Shown here: in pieces, positions 23,426-29,454 of the stretch | Numbering within the stretch: position 1 is the stretch's first letter | Layout: the number at the start of each line of letters is the position of its first letter | From: DAISJI01 sp964559835 | GTDB lineage: Bacteria > Acidobacteriota > Terriglobia > Terriglobales > Acidobacteriaceae | NCBI GenBank assembly: GCA_964559835.1 | Contig: CAZLJE010000048.1 | Location: 1-29,454 of the forward strand | DNA length: 29,454 nt | Direction of reading: 5' to 3' | Translations under genes and position numbers: made by a program | The notes under the pieces: model-generated | The model's database searches: none | Seen by the model: only the letters and a program-made list of their open reading frames with translations | What the model was told of the DNA's origin: nothing

Positions 23426-24391
23426 ATGCCGGTCTCGGTGCGTTCATTCGGCAAGATCAATCTCGGGCTGTATATAGGGCCGCTGCGGCACAACGGTTTC
23501 CACGAGTTGCGCACGGTCTATCAGACCGTCGGGCTGAGCGACACTATCAAGGTCGCGCTCGCTTCGGGAATGGGCATCGAGATCCGCTGCAAGGACCCGC
23601 AGGTGCCGGCGGACGAATCGAACACCTGCTGGCGCGTCGCCGAGCGCATGCTGCGTGCGTTCAAGCGCCGCGGCAAGGTCACGATCCAGATCGAGAAGAA
23701 GCTGCCGGTCCAGGGCGGATTGGGAGCTGCGTCTTCGAACGCAGTCGCGACCATGCTGGCGTTGGAGCGCGAAATGGGCGAGGCGCTCAAGCCGGATGAT
23801 CGGCTGGCGATCGCGAGCGCGGTCGGCAGCGATCTGCCGCTGTTTCTCGTCGGGGGGACGGTGCTGGGGATCGGGCGCGGCGAAGAGGTGTTCCCGCTGG
23901 CGGACTTGCCGGAGACGGCGCTGGTAGTGGTCAGTCCGAGCGTGGGCGTTTCGACCCCGAAGGCGTTTGCCGACTGGGACGAGATGGCGCGGAAAAACCC
24001 GGAATTGACGGGTCCCGACGGTACCGCTAGAATAGACGGGTTCAGCCGTTCTGTTTTTTCATGGCTGACGGGTTCCACAGCCGGTGTTCCCAGCAGGTCT
24101 GGGAGCCGGGCCGAGACACCGCTTCTCGACCTCGTCCGAGCCGGGATAGAAAACGATTTCGAACGCGTTGTCTTTCCCCAGTATCCGGAATTACGAGAAG
24201 TAAAGCGTGTGTTGGAACGCCAGGGCGCGAAGTATGCGTCTCTGTCGGGCTCCGGGTCGACTTTGTTTGGACTGTTCGAGTCCGACGAGGCGGCAAGTCA
24301 GGCCGCTGAGCAGATGAGCGGAGACGGGCACCGGGCAGTAGCGACAAGGACCGTGTCGAGGAAGCAGTACTGGGAAGAATTGGTGATTTAG
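23426..24391 (+). CDS. ispE: 4-diphosphocytidyl-2-C-methyl-D-erythritol kinase
   Basis: 321 residues. IspE phosphorylates CDP-ME in the MEP isoprenoid pathway. The protein opens RSFGKINLGL (Lys10 is the conserved GHMP lysine), the nucleotide-binding motif is VQGGLGAASSNA (95-106), the catalytic Asp is in VGSDLPLF (Asp136), and the C-terminal glycine motif is SLSGSGSTLFG. An unusual 35-residue Ser/Gly-rich insertion (DGTARIDGF to SRAETP) lies in the substrate domain. It is longer than the usual 280-300 residues for that reason. The stop codon falls inside a heptad array, so the final residues (ELVI) are encoded by repeat. Confidence 0.96.
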   Translation: MPVSVRSFGKINLGLYIGPLRHNGFHELRTVYQTVGLSDTIKVALASGMGIEIRCKDPQVPADESNTCWRVAERMLRAFKRRGKVTIQIEKKLPVQGGLGAASSNAVATMLALEREMGEALKPDDRLAIASAVGSDLPLFLVGGTVLGIGRGEEVFPLADLPETALVVVSPSVGVSTPKAFADWDEMARKNPELTGPDGTARIDGFSRSVFSWLTGSTAGVPSRSGSRAETPLLDLVRAGIENDFERVVFPQYPELREVKRVLERQGAKYASLSGSGSTLFGLFESDEAASQAAEQMSGDGHRAVATRTVSRKQYWEELVI

Positions 24392-24460
24392 TGATTTGTG
24401 ATTGAGTGATTGAAAACGGGGACAGAATCAATCACAAATCGCAAATCACTCGATCACAAA
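24382..24460. repeat. Heptad inverted repeat, unit GTGATTN, left of tRNA-Gln
   Basis: The left arm GGTGATT, TAGTGAT, TTGTGAT plus an 8-base TGAGTGAT unit starts inside ispE, and the TAG is the ispE stop codon (24389-24391). The right arm CAATCAC, AAATCGC, AAATCAC plus an 8-base TCGATCAC (24429-24457) is complementary, with the octamer at the matching place. Confidence 0.92.
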
Positions 24461-24466
24461 TGGGAT

Positions 24467-24540
24467 TGGGCGGTCGACTAATGGTAGGTCAAGTGCCTTT
24501 GGAGCACTTTGTCCAGGTTCGAATCCTGGCCGCCCAGCCA
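24467..24540 (+). tRNA. tRNA-Gln (anticodon TTG)
   Basis: Acceptor TGGGCGG pairs with CCGCCCA; the discriminator G and an encoded CCA end at 24540. The anticodon stem AGTGC/GCACT encloses CTTTGGA, giving anticodon TTG. The T-arm CCAGG/CCTGG encloses TTCGAAT. The D-arm is short (GAC/GTC). 74 bases in all. It lies between two heptad elements, upstream of prs. Confidence 0.97.
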
Positions 24541-24546
24541 AGAACA

Positions 24547-24634
24547 TTGGTGATTGAGTGATCTGTGATCGGCGATTGGTTGTGGTCTCGGCGGGTTCAA
24601 ATCACTAATCACTAAATCACCAATCGCTAAATGG
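24547..24634. repeat. Heptad inverted repeat, unit GTGATTN, right of tRNA-Gln
   Basis: The left arm TTGGTGA, an 8-base TTGAGTGA, TCTGTGA, TCGGCGA (24547-24575) faces AAATCAC, TAATCAC, an 8-base TAAATCAC, CAATCGC (24599-24627). The tRNA-Gln gene therefore has an element of the same unit family on each side. Confidence 0.9.
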
Positions 24635-24662
24635 ATTCAGGCCGCTGGAGCAGTGCCAGCAA

Positions 24663-24690
24663 GAGCTAACGGGCTAGAGCTAACCGGCTA
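24663..24690. repeat. Half heptad array, unit GAGCTAA
   Basis: GAGCTAA, CGGGCTA, GAGCTAA, CCGGCTA precede prs. No complementary second arm is visible. Confidence 0.75.
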
Positions 24691-24708
24691 ATGCCAGAAA
24701 GCTGAACC

Positions 24709-25788
24709 ATGCAGGCAGGACAAAAAACCAGCGAAGTGACGCACGGCGAAGAGAAGCTCGTGCGGGGCGAGGCGTCGACCACGACGGCGACGGCCGAAAA
24801 AGACCACGCGCAACCGAGGGGAGACCGCAAGGTGCAACGCGGGCGCATCGACGAAAAGCTGAAGATCTTCTGCGGCACGGCGAATCCTGCGCTGGCGTCG
24901 GAGATCTGCTCCTTTCTCGGCATCCCGCTCGGGCAGACGCACATGACGCGCTTCTCCGATGGCGAAGTCTACGTGCAGTTGCTGGAGAACGTGCGCGGCG
25001 CCGACACGTTCATCGTGCAGCCGACGTGCCATCCGGTGGATTCGAACCTGATGGAACTGCTGCTGATGATCGATGCGCTCAAGCGCGCGTCCGCCCGCCG
25101 CATCACGCCTGTGATCCCCTATTTCGGTTACGCCCGCCAGGACCGCAAAGACAAGCCGCGCGCGCCCATCTCGGCAAAGCTGGTGGCGGACCTGCTGACG
25201 ACCGCGGGCGCAAACCGGTCGCTGATCGTCGACCTGCACGCGCCGCAGATCCAGGGCTTCTTTAACATTCCGGTGGACCACTTGTTCGCGTCGCCGGTGC
25301 TGGTGAGTCACTTCCGCGATTTGAATCTTCCGAAGCTGACGGTCGTTTCGCCCGATGCCGGCGGCGTGGAGCGCGCCCGGTTCTTCGCGAAGAAGATGGA
25401 TTCTCCCATGGCGTTCGTCGATAAACGCCGCGTGGAGATGGACGTGACCGAGGTCATGCACCTGGTCGGCGATGTGCGCGGCCGCACGTGTTTGATCCTC
25501 GACGACATTATCGATACGGCGGGAACGCTGGTGAAGACGGCGGTCGCGCTGATGGAAAACGGCGCCGAAGCGGTCTACGCCTGCGCCTCGCATCCGGTCC
25601 TGAGCGGGCCGGCGATTGAACGGATCTCGAAGTCTCCGCTATCGGAGGTGGTCGTCACCAACACCATCCCGCTGACGGAGGAAGGGAAACGCGAACCCAA
25701 GATCAAGGTGCTCTCCATCGCGGGACTGGTCGCCAGGGCGATCCAGTCGATCCACGAGGAGACGTCGGTGAGCCGGTTGTTTGCGTGA
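24709..25788 (+). CDS. prs: Ribose-phosphate pyrophosphokinase (PRPP synthase)
   Basis: 359 residues from the ATG at 24709, or 318 from a GTG at 24832. The GTG has GAGGGGAG 8 bases upstream and gives the normal family length; the extra N-terminal 41 residues are Thr/Glu-rich and low-complexity, so 24832 is the better start biologically. The enzyme makes PRPP from ribose-5-phosphate and ATP. Visible motifs: the flexible loop region YARQDRKDKPRAPIS, the catalytic LHAPQIQGFF segment, VSPDAGGVERARFFA, and the PRPP loop LILDDIIDTAGT. The order tRNA-Gln, prs, rplY, pth is common in bacteria. Confidence 0.97.
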   Translation: MQAGQKTSEVTHGEEKLVRGEASTTTATAEKDHAQPRGDRKVQRGRIDEKLKIFCGTANPALASEICSFLGIPLGQTHMTRFSDGEVYVQLLENVRGADTFIVQPTCHPVDSNLMELLLMIDALKRASARRITPVIPYFGYARQDRKDKPRAPISAKLVADLLTTAGANRSLIVDLHAPQIQGFFNIPVDHLFASPVLVSHFRDLNLPKLTVVSPDAGGVERARFFAKKMDSPMAFVDKRRVEMDVTEVMHLVGDVRGRTCLILDDIIDTAGTLVKTAVALMENGAEAVYACASHPVLSGPAIERISKSPLSEVVVTNTIPLTEEGKREPKIKVLSIAGLVARAIQSIHEETSVSRLFA

Positions 25789-25795
25789 GAAAACA

Positions 25796-25895
25796 AGCTC
25801 TCAGCTGTTAGCTCTTAAGCTTTTAGCCGCAAGGCGGGGCGCTTGGAGCTGACTGTTGTAGCTAAGAGCTAAAAGCTAAAGGCTAAGAGCCGAGG
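25796..25895. repeat. Heptad inverted repeat, unit AGCTNTT / GCTAANN
   Basis: The left arm AGCTCTC, AGCTGTT, an 8-base AGCTCTTA, AGCTTTT (25796-25824) faces GCTAAGA, GCTAAAA, GCTAAAG, GCTAAGA (25861-25888). It starts 7 bases after the prs stop and uses the same word family as the element at 18122. Confidence 0.93.
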
Positions 25896-25906
25896 ATTTT
25901 TAATTT

Positions 25907-26638
25907 ATGGCAACGACAGAAACACTGGTAGAAGCAAAACCGCGTGAGGCAAAGAGCAAGAACGCCGCGCGGCGCGTGCGCAAAGCGGGCGCGGTCCCGG
26001 CCGTCGTGTACGGCGCAGGGAAGAATGCGGTGGCGGTGAGCGTCGACCCCAAGCAGATCGCGCGCATCCTGCACTCGGATTCCGGACACAACTCGATCTT
26101 CGACCTTCAACTCGACGGCGAGCGGACGAAGGCCATGATCGTCGACTGGCAGTACGAGCCGATCAAGGGCGCACTGCTGCACATCGACCTGAAGCGCATC
26201 GCGATGGACAAGCGGCTCAAGGTCGAGGTGCCGATCGTGCTCAAGGGCGAACCTTACGGCGTCAAGACCGAAGGCGGCATTCTGGAGCAGGTGCTGCGCG
26301 AAGTCGAGATCGAATGTCTGCCGGCAGACATTCCGGGGCACATCGACCTCGATGTCACTGACCTGAAGTTCGGCGAGGTACGGCGCGTCAAAGACCTGCC
26401 GCACGATTCGGAAAAGATCAAGTTCCTGACGCCGGAAGATGCGGTCGTGTGCCACGTGATCGCGGTCAAGGAGATCGTGGAAGCGACGCCAGATGCCGCC
26501 GCTGCCGAGGCTGCCGCTACTCCGGCCGAGCCCGAAGTCATGAAGAAGGGCAAGCAGGACGAGGAAGGCGCCGAGGCTGCCGAACCCGCCAAGGGCGAGA
26601 AGAAGGCCGACAAGGCGGAAAAGAAGGAGAAGAAATAG
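25907..26638 (+). CDS. rplY: 50S ribosomal protein L25 (CTC/general stress form)
   Basis: 243 residues. The N-terminal L25 domain that binds 5S rRNA is clear (KNAARRVRKAGAVPAVVYG, then HSDSGHNSIFDLQL), followed by the CTC-type beta domain (KVEVPIVLKGEPYGVKTEGG, VRRVKDLPHD). The C-terminal 45 residues are Ala/Glu then Lys-rich (AEAAATPAEPEVMKKGKQDE onward) and low-complexity. The length is of the long CTC class, not the short gamma-proteobacterial form. The TAG stop codon overlaps the first unit of the next heptad array. Confidence 0.96.
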   Translation: MATTETLVEAKPREAKSKNAARRVRKAGAVPAVVYGAGKNAVAVSVDPKQIARILHSDSGHNSIFDLQLDGERTKAMIVDWQYEPIKGALLHIDLKRIAMDKRLKVEVPIVLKGEPYGVKTEGGILEQVLREVEIECLPADIPGHIDLDVTDLKFGEVRRVKDLPHDSEKIKFLTPEDAVVCHVIAVKEIVEATPDAAAAEAAATPAEPEVMKKGKQDEEGAEAAEPAKGEKKADKAEKKEKK

Positions 26639-26715
26639 TTCAGAGTTCCGGGTTCCGGGTTCCGAGTTGTTGGATTTTGCATTCACTCGGAACTTGGAAC
26701 TCCGAAATCGGGACT
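26637..26715. repeat. Heptad inverted repeat, unit GGTTCCG
   Basis: The left arm AGTTCAG, AGTTCCG, GGTTCCG, GGTTCCG, AGTTGTT (26637-26671) faces CGGAACT, TGGAACT, CCGAAAT, CGGGACT (26688-26715). The first unit begins within the rplY stop codon and the last ends 10 bases before pth. Confidence 0.93.
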
Positions 26716-26725
26716 TCCGTGCGGC

Positions 26726-27319
26726 ATGAAACTGATCGTCGGTCTCGGCAATCCGGGAATCGAGTACCAGTTCACGCCGCACAATCTGGGTTTCCTCGCC
26801 ATCGACCGCATTGCCGAGCAGTACGGCGCGCATGTCGGCAACCGGCTCTGCAAAGCGCAGACCGGGAAAGCGAGCATCGCCGGGCAGGATGTCCTGCTGG
26901 CCAAGCCTGAGACGTACATGAATCTCAGCGGCCTTGCGGTGCGGGAGCTGGTGAATGAGTACGCGATCGATCCCGCCAAGGATCTGATTGTGATCTACGA
27001 CGAGCTGGACCTGCCGTTCGGGACCATTCGTATCCGGCAGCGGGGCGGCACGGCGGGACACAACGGGATGGAATCGATCGTCGGGGCGCTGGGCGGAACG
27101 CAGGAGTTCCTGAGGATCCGCCTGGGAATTGCGCCGGACAGGCCGGTACGCGACGGCGCGAGTTACGTGCTGTCGCAACTTAAGAAGTCGCAGATGGAAG
27201 CCGTGGACGGGATGCTGGAAGCAGCGTCGGAAGCTGTGAAGATGGTCCTGAGCGACGGACCGGCGGCGGCGATGAACCGATTCAACCGCAAGCCCGAAAC
27301 AGGCGAAGCGGAGAGTTGA
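26726..27319 (+). CDS. pth: Peptidyl-tRNA hydrolase
   Basis: 197 residues. It releases tRNA from peptidyl-tRNA dropped by ribosomes. The sequence begins MKLIVGLGNPGIEYQ and keeps the catalytic set: Asn9, His19 (FTPHNLGF), Asp92 (VIYDELDLPFG) and Asn113 (GTAGHNGMESI), each one less than the E. coli numbering. The length is normal. Its stop is 16 bases before rpsF, so the two are probably in one transcript. Confidence 0.98.
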   Translation: MKLIVGLGNPGIEYQFTPHNLGFLAIDRIAEQYGAHVGNRLCKAQTGKASIAGQDVLLAKPETYMNLSGLAVRELVNEYAIDPAKDLIVIYDELDLPFGTIRIRQRGGTAGHNGMESIVGALGGTQEFLRIRLGIAPDRPVRDGASYVLSQLKKSQMEAVDGMLEAASEAVKMVLSDGPAAAMNRFNRKPETGEAES

Positions 27320-27335
27320 AGATTTGGAGATGGCA

Positions 27336-27782
27336 ATGCAACGTACTTACGAACTGATGTTCATCGTCCGGCCGGATATGACCGACGAGGACCTAGACAA
27401 ACTGATCTCGACGCTGGAAACGCAGGCGTCGAATGCCGGCGCGACCGTGAAGAACGTGGAGCGCATGGGCAAGCGGCGGCTGGCGTACATGGTGCGCCGC
27501 TTCTCCGACGGCATGTACATCCTGTTCACGCTCGACGGCGACGGCACGCAGATCCACGAACTGGAGCGCCGCCTGCGCGTCACCGAACCGGTGATCAAGT
27601 TCCTCACCGTGCGCGTGGACGAAGAGCAGAAGCGCCTGGAGAAGATCAAGAAGCTGCGCGACGCAAAAGTGCGCACGCGTCCGGCACCGGCTGCGCCGGC
27701 GGAACCGGTCGCGGCAGCACCCCCGGCAGCAGCGCCCGCGGCGGAAACGACCGGCGGCGAAACGGCTCCGGCAACCGTTTAA
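27336..27782 (+). CDS. rpsF: 30S ribosomal protein S6
   Basis: 148 residues from the ATG at 27336, with GGAG 6 bases upstream; an ATG at 27330 is too close to that site. The S6 fold is plain (MQRTYELMFIVRPDMTDEDL, VERMGKRRLAYMVRRFSDGMY, ERRLRVTEPVIKFLTVRVDE). The final 35-40 residues are an Ala/Pro-rich tail absent from the E. coli type, probably disordered. S6 pairs with S18 in the central 30S domain, and rpsR follows. Confidence 0.97.
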   Translation: MQRTYELMFIVRPDMTDEDLDKLISTLETQASNAGATVKNVERMGKRRLAYMVRRFSDGMYILFTLDGDGTQIHELERRLRVTEPVIKFLTVRVDEEQKRLEKIKKLRDAKVRTRPAPAAPAEPVAAAPPAAAPAAETTGGETAPATV

Positions 27783-27786
27783 AACC

Positions 27787-27867
27787 AGTTGCAAGTTGTA
27801 AGTTGTAAGTTCGCGCTGTTTCCCGCGACAACAACTTCCAACTTACAACTTCCAACTTAGAACTGCT
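27787..27867. repeat. Heptad inverted repeat, unit AGTTGTA, between rpsF and rpsR
   Basis: The left arm AGTTGCA, AGTTGTA, AGTTGTA, AGTTCGC (27787-27814) faces AACTTCC, AACTTAC, AACTTCC, AACTTAG, AACTGCT (27833-27867). A CGCG/CGCG stem lies at the apex. This places a long inverted repeat inside a ribosomal protein operon. Confidence 0.93.
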
Positions 27868-27879
27868 TTGAGAGGAATC

Positions 27880-28230
27880 ATGGCTGACGAAACTACACGT
27901 ACTGCGCCCTCGGAGGGCGGACAATCGAGTGGCGGTCCTTCGGGAGATCGTGGACCGCGTCCGGGTGGACCGCGCGGGCCTCGTCCCGGTGGTGGCCGCG
28001 AAGGCGGACGGAAATATTTCCGCCGCAAGAAGGTCTGCAAGTTCTGTGTCGAGAAGATCGACGCCATCAATTACAAGGACGTGCGGCTGCTGTCGCAGTT
28101 CGTCGCCGAAAGCGGCAAGATCGTGCCGCGGCGGCTGACGGGCGTCTGCACTCCGCACCAGCGGCGTCTGACGACGGCGATCAAGCAGGCGCGCAACATC
28201 GCGCTGCTGCCGTTCGCAGGGCGGGCGTAG
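27880..28230 (+). CDS. rpsR: 30S ribosomal protein S18 with Gly/Arg/Pro-rich N-terminal extension
   Basis: 116 residues from the ATG at 27880, preceded by GAGAGG. Residues about 5-48 are a low-complexity Gly/Pro/Arg extension (GGQSSGGPSGDRG, PRPGGGREGG) not found in typical 75-90 residue S18 proteins. The S18 core begins KYFRRKKVCKFCVEKIDAIN and includes SGKIVPRRLTGVCTPHQRR and the C-terminal RNIALLPF. The C-x-x-C pair and the Cys/His in VCTPH fit the zinc-binding (C+) form. The extension could contact rRNA. Confidence 0.95.
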   Translation: MADETTRTAPSEGGQSSGGPSGDRGPRPGGPRGPRPGGGREGGRKYFRRKKVCKFCVEKIDAINYKDVRLLSQFVAESGKIVPRRLTGVCTPHQRRLTTAIKQARNIALLPFAGRA

Positions 28231-28236
28231 AAAAGA

Positions 28237-28314
28237 CGGTAATCGGTAATCGGAAATCAGTAATCGGCGTACTTCCGACGGCGACTCGATTACCGAATTC
28301 CAATTACCGATTAC
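28237..28314. repeat. Heptad inverted repeat, unit CGGTAAT, between rpsR and rplI
   Basis: The left arm CGGTAAT, CGGTAAT, CGGAAAT, CAGTAAT (28237-28264) faces CGATTAC, CGAATTC, CAATTAC, CGATTAC (28287-28314). It starts 6 bases after the rpsR stop and ends 18 bases before the rplI start. Confidence 0.94.
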
Positions 28315-28332
28315 GAGATTTTGGAGAGAGAC

Positions 28333-28785
28333 ATGGAAGTCATTCTGAAAGAAGACGTGCCCAAGCTGGGCTCGCGCGGCGACGTGGTGAAGGTCGCCGA
28401 AGGATATGGGCGCAATTTCCTGTTACCCAAGAAGCTGGCGATCGAAGCCAATCAGGCGAACAAGGCCGTCATCACGCAGATGAAGGAAGCTGCCGTGCGT
28501 CGCCACCAAAAAGACAAAGCGGACGCCGAGAAGCTCGCTGCCCAGCTCAACGAAGTCGTCATCCAGCTGAAGCGGCGCTCCGGCGAGCACGAACAGCTCT
28601 TTGGCTCTGTCACGTCGAGCGACATCGCGACCGAGTTGGAGCACAAAGGCTTCAATATCGACCGCCGCAAGCTGGTGTTGGACGAACCGATCAAGACGCT
28701 GGGCGAGCACACGGTCGCGATCCGTCTGATCAAGGACGTGACGGCGCACGTGAAGGTCACGGTCGACAAGGAAACGGAAGAGTAA
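28333..28785 (+). CDS. rplI: 50S ribosomal protein L9
   Basis: 150 residues from the ATG at 28333, with GGAGAG upstream; a TTG at 28321 would overlap that site. The protein begins MEVILKEDVPKLGSRGDVVK and has the N-domain signature GYGRNFLLPKKLA, the long connecting helix (about 40-75) and the C-domain (LFGSVTSSDIATELEHKGFNIDRR). Length is typical. It closes the rpsF-rpsR-rplI group. Confidence 0.98.
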   Translation: MEVILKEDVPKLGSRGDVVKVAEGYGRNFLLPKKLAIEANQANKAVITQMKEAAVRRHQKDKADAEKLAAQLNEVVIQLKRRSGEHEQLFGSVTSSDIATELEHKGFNIDRRKLVLDEPIKTLGEHTVAIRLIKDVTAHVKVTVDKETEE

Positions 28786-28789
28786 AAGC

Positions 28790-28817
28790 GGTTCTTGGTT
28801 GTTGGTTGTTAGTTTCG
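28790..28817. repeat. Half heptad array, unit GGTTGTT
   Basis: GGTTCTT, GGTTGTT, GGTTGTT, AGTTTCG start 5 bases after the rplI stop. Where a complementary arm would be expected, a different inverted repeat begins. Confidence 0.75.
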
Positions 28818-28910
28818 CGGGTGTCATCGTGAGCGCAGCGAAGGACCTATGCTTTTTGGTCTGCGTTGGCGAAATGCATAGATGCTTCGCGTCGCTCAGC
28901 ATGACACCCG
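28818..28910. repeat. Inverted repeat with 35-base arms
   Basis: Arms 28818-28852 and 28876-28910 match at 28 of 35 positions. The outer CGGGTGTCAT is perfect. Mismatches come as small blocks (CG against GC, CA against AC, GAC against CAT). The GTCAT and GAGCG words are familiar to me from dispersed repeats in Acidobacteriota; that is recollection, not a search. Confidence 0.85.
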
Positions 28911-29016
28911 TTTACTTTTTGTTTCAGTCCACGATGAACAGCTTCACGCCGCCCCGACCTGCATCGGGAGAGGCTGCCATGATCATGCGTGGCAGTATAG
29001 TCGCGCAAAAATCTAG

Positions 29017-29081
29017 CCACGGATTTTCACGGATGCAACACGGATCAGAAAAGGTCTGTGTATATCCGTGAAAATCGGTGG
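29017..29081. repeat. Inverted repeat containing CACGGAT
   Basis: Arms 29017-29034 and 29064-29081 match at 17 of 18 positions. CACGGAT also occurs a third time at 29039-29045. It lies 9 bases after the thrS stop codon on the minus strand and could end that transcript. Confidence 0.85.
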
Positions 29082-29089
29082 TGTTTTAC

Positions 29090-29454
29090 CTACTCCAGAG
29101 TCGGCTTCTTTTCCGCGATCAGTTTCTCGATGCGCGCCTTAAATTCCGCGAAGGGCACGGTCTGGGTCTTTTCGCTCCCGCGGGTGCGGACGTTCACGGA
29201 ATTCGCTTCCGCTTCTTTATCGCCCACCACTAAAAGGAATGGCACTTTCTGCAACGCGTGCTCGCGGATCTTGGCGTTCATCTTCTCGTTGCGCAGATCG
29301 ACTTCTACGCGCACGCCAGCATTCTTCAGCTCGCCGCCGATCTTGTTCGCGTACTCGGCGTGGCGCTCGCTGATCGGGATAAGGACCGCCTGTACCGGAG
29401 CGAGCCACACCGGGAACGCGCCGGCGTAGTGCTCGATCAGCACGCCGAAGAAGC
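29090..29454 (-). CDS. thrS: Threonyl-tRNA synthetase, C-terminal anticodon-binding domain (5' end outside window)
   Basis: The frame is open to the window edge, so only the last 120 or so residues are present. They read LIEHYAGAFPVWLAPVQAVLIPIS, GVRVEVDLRNEKMNAKIREHALQKVPFLLVVGDKE and a short Lys-rich end. This is the HGTP anticodon-binding domain as found in ThrS, which charges tRNA-Thr. The catalytic and editing domains lie beyond the edge. The minus strand makes it convergent with the rplI group. Confidence 0.96.
   Translation of the reverse strand, partial: FFGVLIEHYAGAFPVWLAPVQAVLIPISERHAEYANKIGGELKNAGVRVEVDLRNEKMNAKIREHALQKVPFLLVVGDKEAEANSVNVRTRGSEKTQTVPFAEFKARIEKLIAEKKPTLE

Larger units (their letters stand above)
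28786..29089. other. Intergenic region made largely of repeats
   Basis: 304 bases between rplI and the thrS end. It holds a half heptad array, a 93-base inverted repeat and an 18-base inverted repeat. The middle (28911-29016) has a CTGCCA/TGGCAG pair and a 20-codon minus-strand ORF with no ribosome site. Confidence 0.6.

Noticed and set aside
18122..28314. Heptad arrays as CRISPR arrays
   Set aside because: Units are 7 nt with no spacers, no repeats of 24-40 nt, and no cas genes nearby.
28924..28986. 20-codon minus-strand ORF beginning MIMAASPDAGRGG
   Set aside because: It reads like a protein tail, and could be a gene remnant, but there is no ribosome site and I cannot assign a family.
28799..29071. 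90-codon plus-strand open frame after rplI
   Set aside because: It is made almost entirely of translated repeat sequence (heptads and two inverted repeats).

Overview
The window is chromosomal DNA, roughly 60% G+C, most likely from an Acidobacteriota bacterium (Terriglobia/Koribacter-like). Grounds: an FtsX-type permease of the acidobacterial ADOP family, a carboxypeptidase-regulatory-domain TonB receptor, and a conserved block of ispE, tRNA-Gln, prs, rplY, pth, rpsF, rpsR and rplI. This assignment is inference; no rRNA gene is present. No phage, insertion sequence or CRISPR array was seen.

Layout. 1-5420: the 3' part of aconitase, then a convergent GAF/Sel1 membrane protein, and divergently from that a SYLF-amidase fusion lipoprotein overlapping a small secreted protein. 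5421-7275: a cold-shock protein with a long leader and strong terminator, a secreted TPR protein and a pilin-like protein. 7355-9650: a redox locus with a deiodinase-like thioredoxin-fold protein divergent from a peroxiredoxin whose peroxidatic cysteine codon is an in-frame TGA, plus a TetR regulator. 9757-12008: a single-domain response regulator, a DsbA-like protein, PilZ (with a 26-codon ORF directly upstream) and a membrane protein. 12253-15367: a probable copper locus (CusF-like lipoprotein, TonB receptor, Cys/His-rich secreted peptide). 15540-18032: ADOP permease. 18289-22713: EF-G-like GTPase, small conserved protein, type IV pilin and ruvB. 23012-28785: isoprenoid, PRPP and ribosome genes. 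28786-29454: repeats and the 3' end of thrS.

Two observations stand out. First, the peroxiredoxin at 8448-8963 reads through a TGA at codon 50, exactly at the peroxidatic cysteine. A two-tier hairpin begins 11 nt after the TGA, as expected for a bacterial selenocysteine insertion element. Second, about seventeen intergenic spaces carry short arrays of 7-nt near-repeats. The unit sequence differs from locus to locus, but the period is nearly always seven, and in most cases a second array downstream is the reverse complement of the first. They often include the stop codon of a flanking gene and sometimes enclose a GC-rich hairpin. They resemble the heptameric STRR sequences of cyanobacteria in period but are organised as long imperfect inverted repeats.

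Functionally the window mixes housekeeping (translation, recombination repair, central carbon, isoprenoid and nucleotide precursors) with envelope and redox functions. The sel genes a selenoprotein would need are not in the window.
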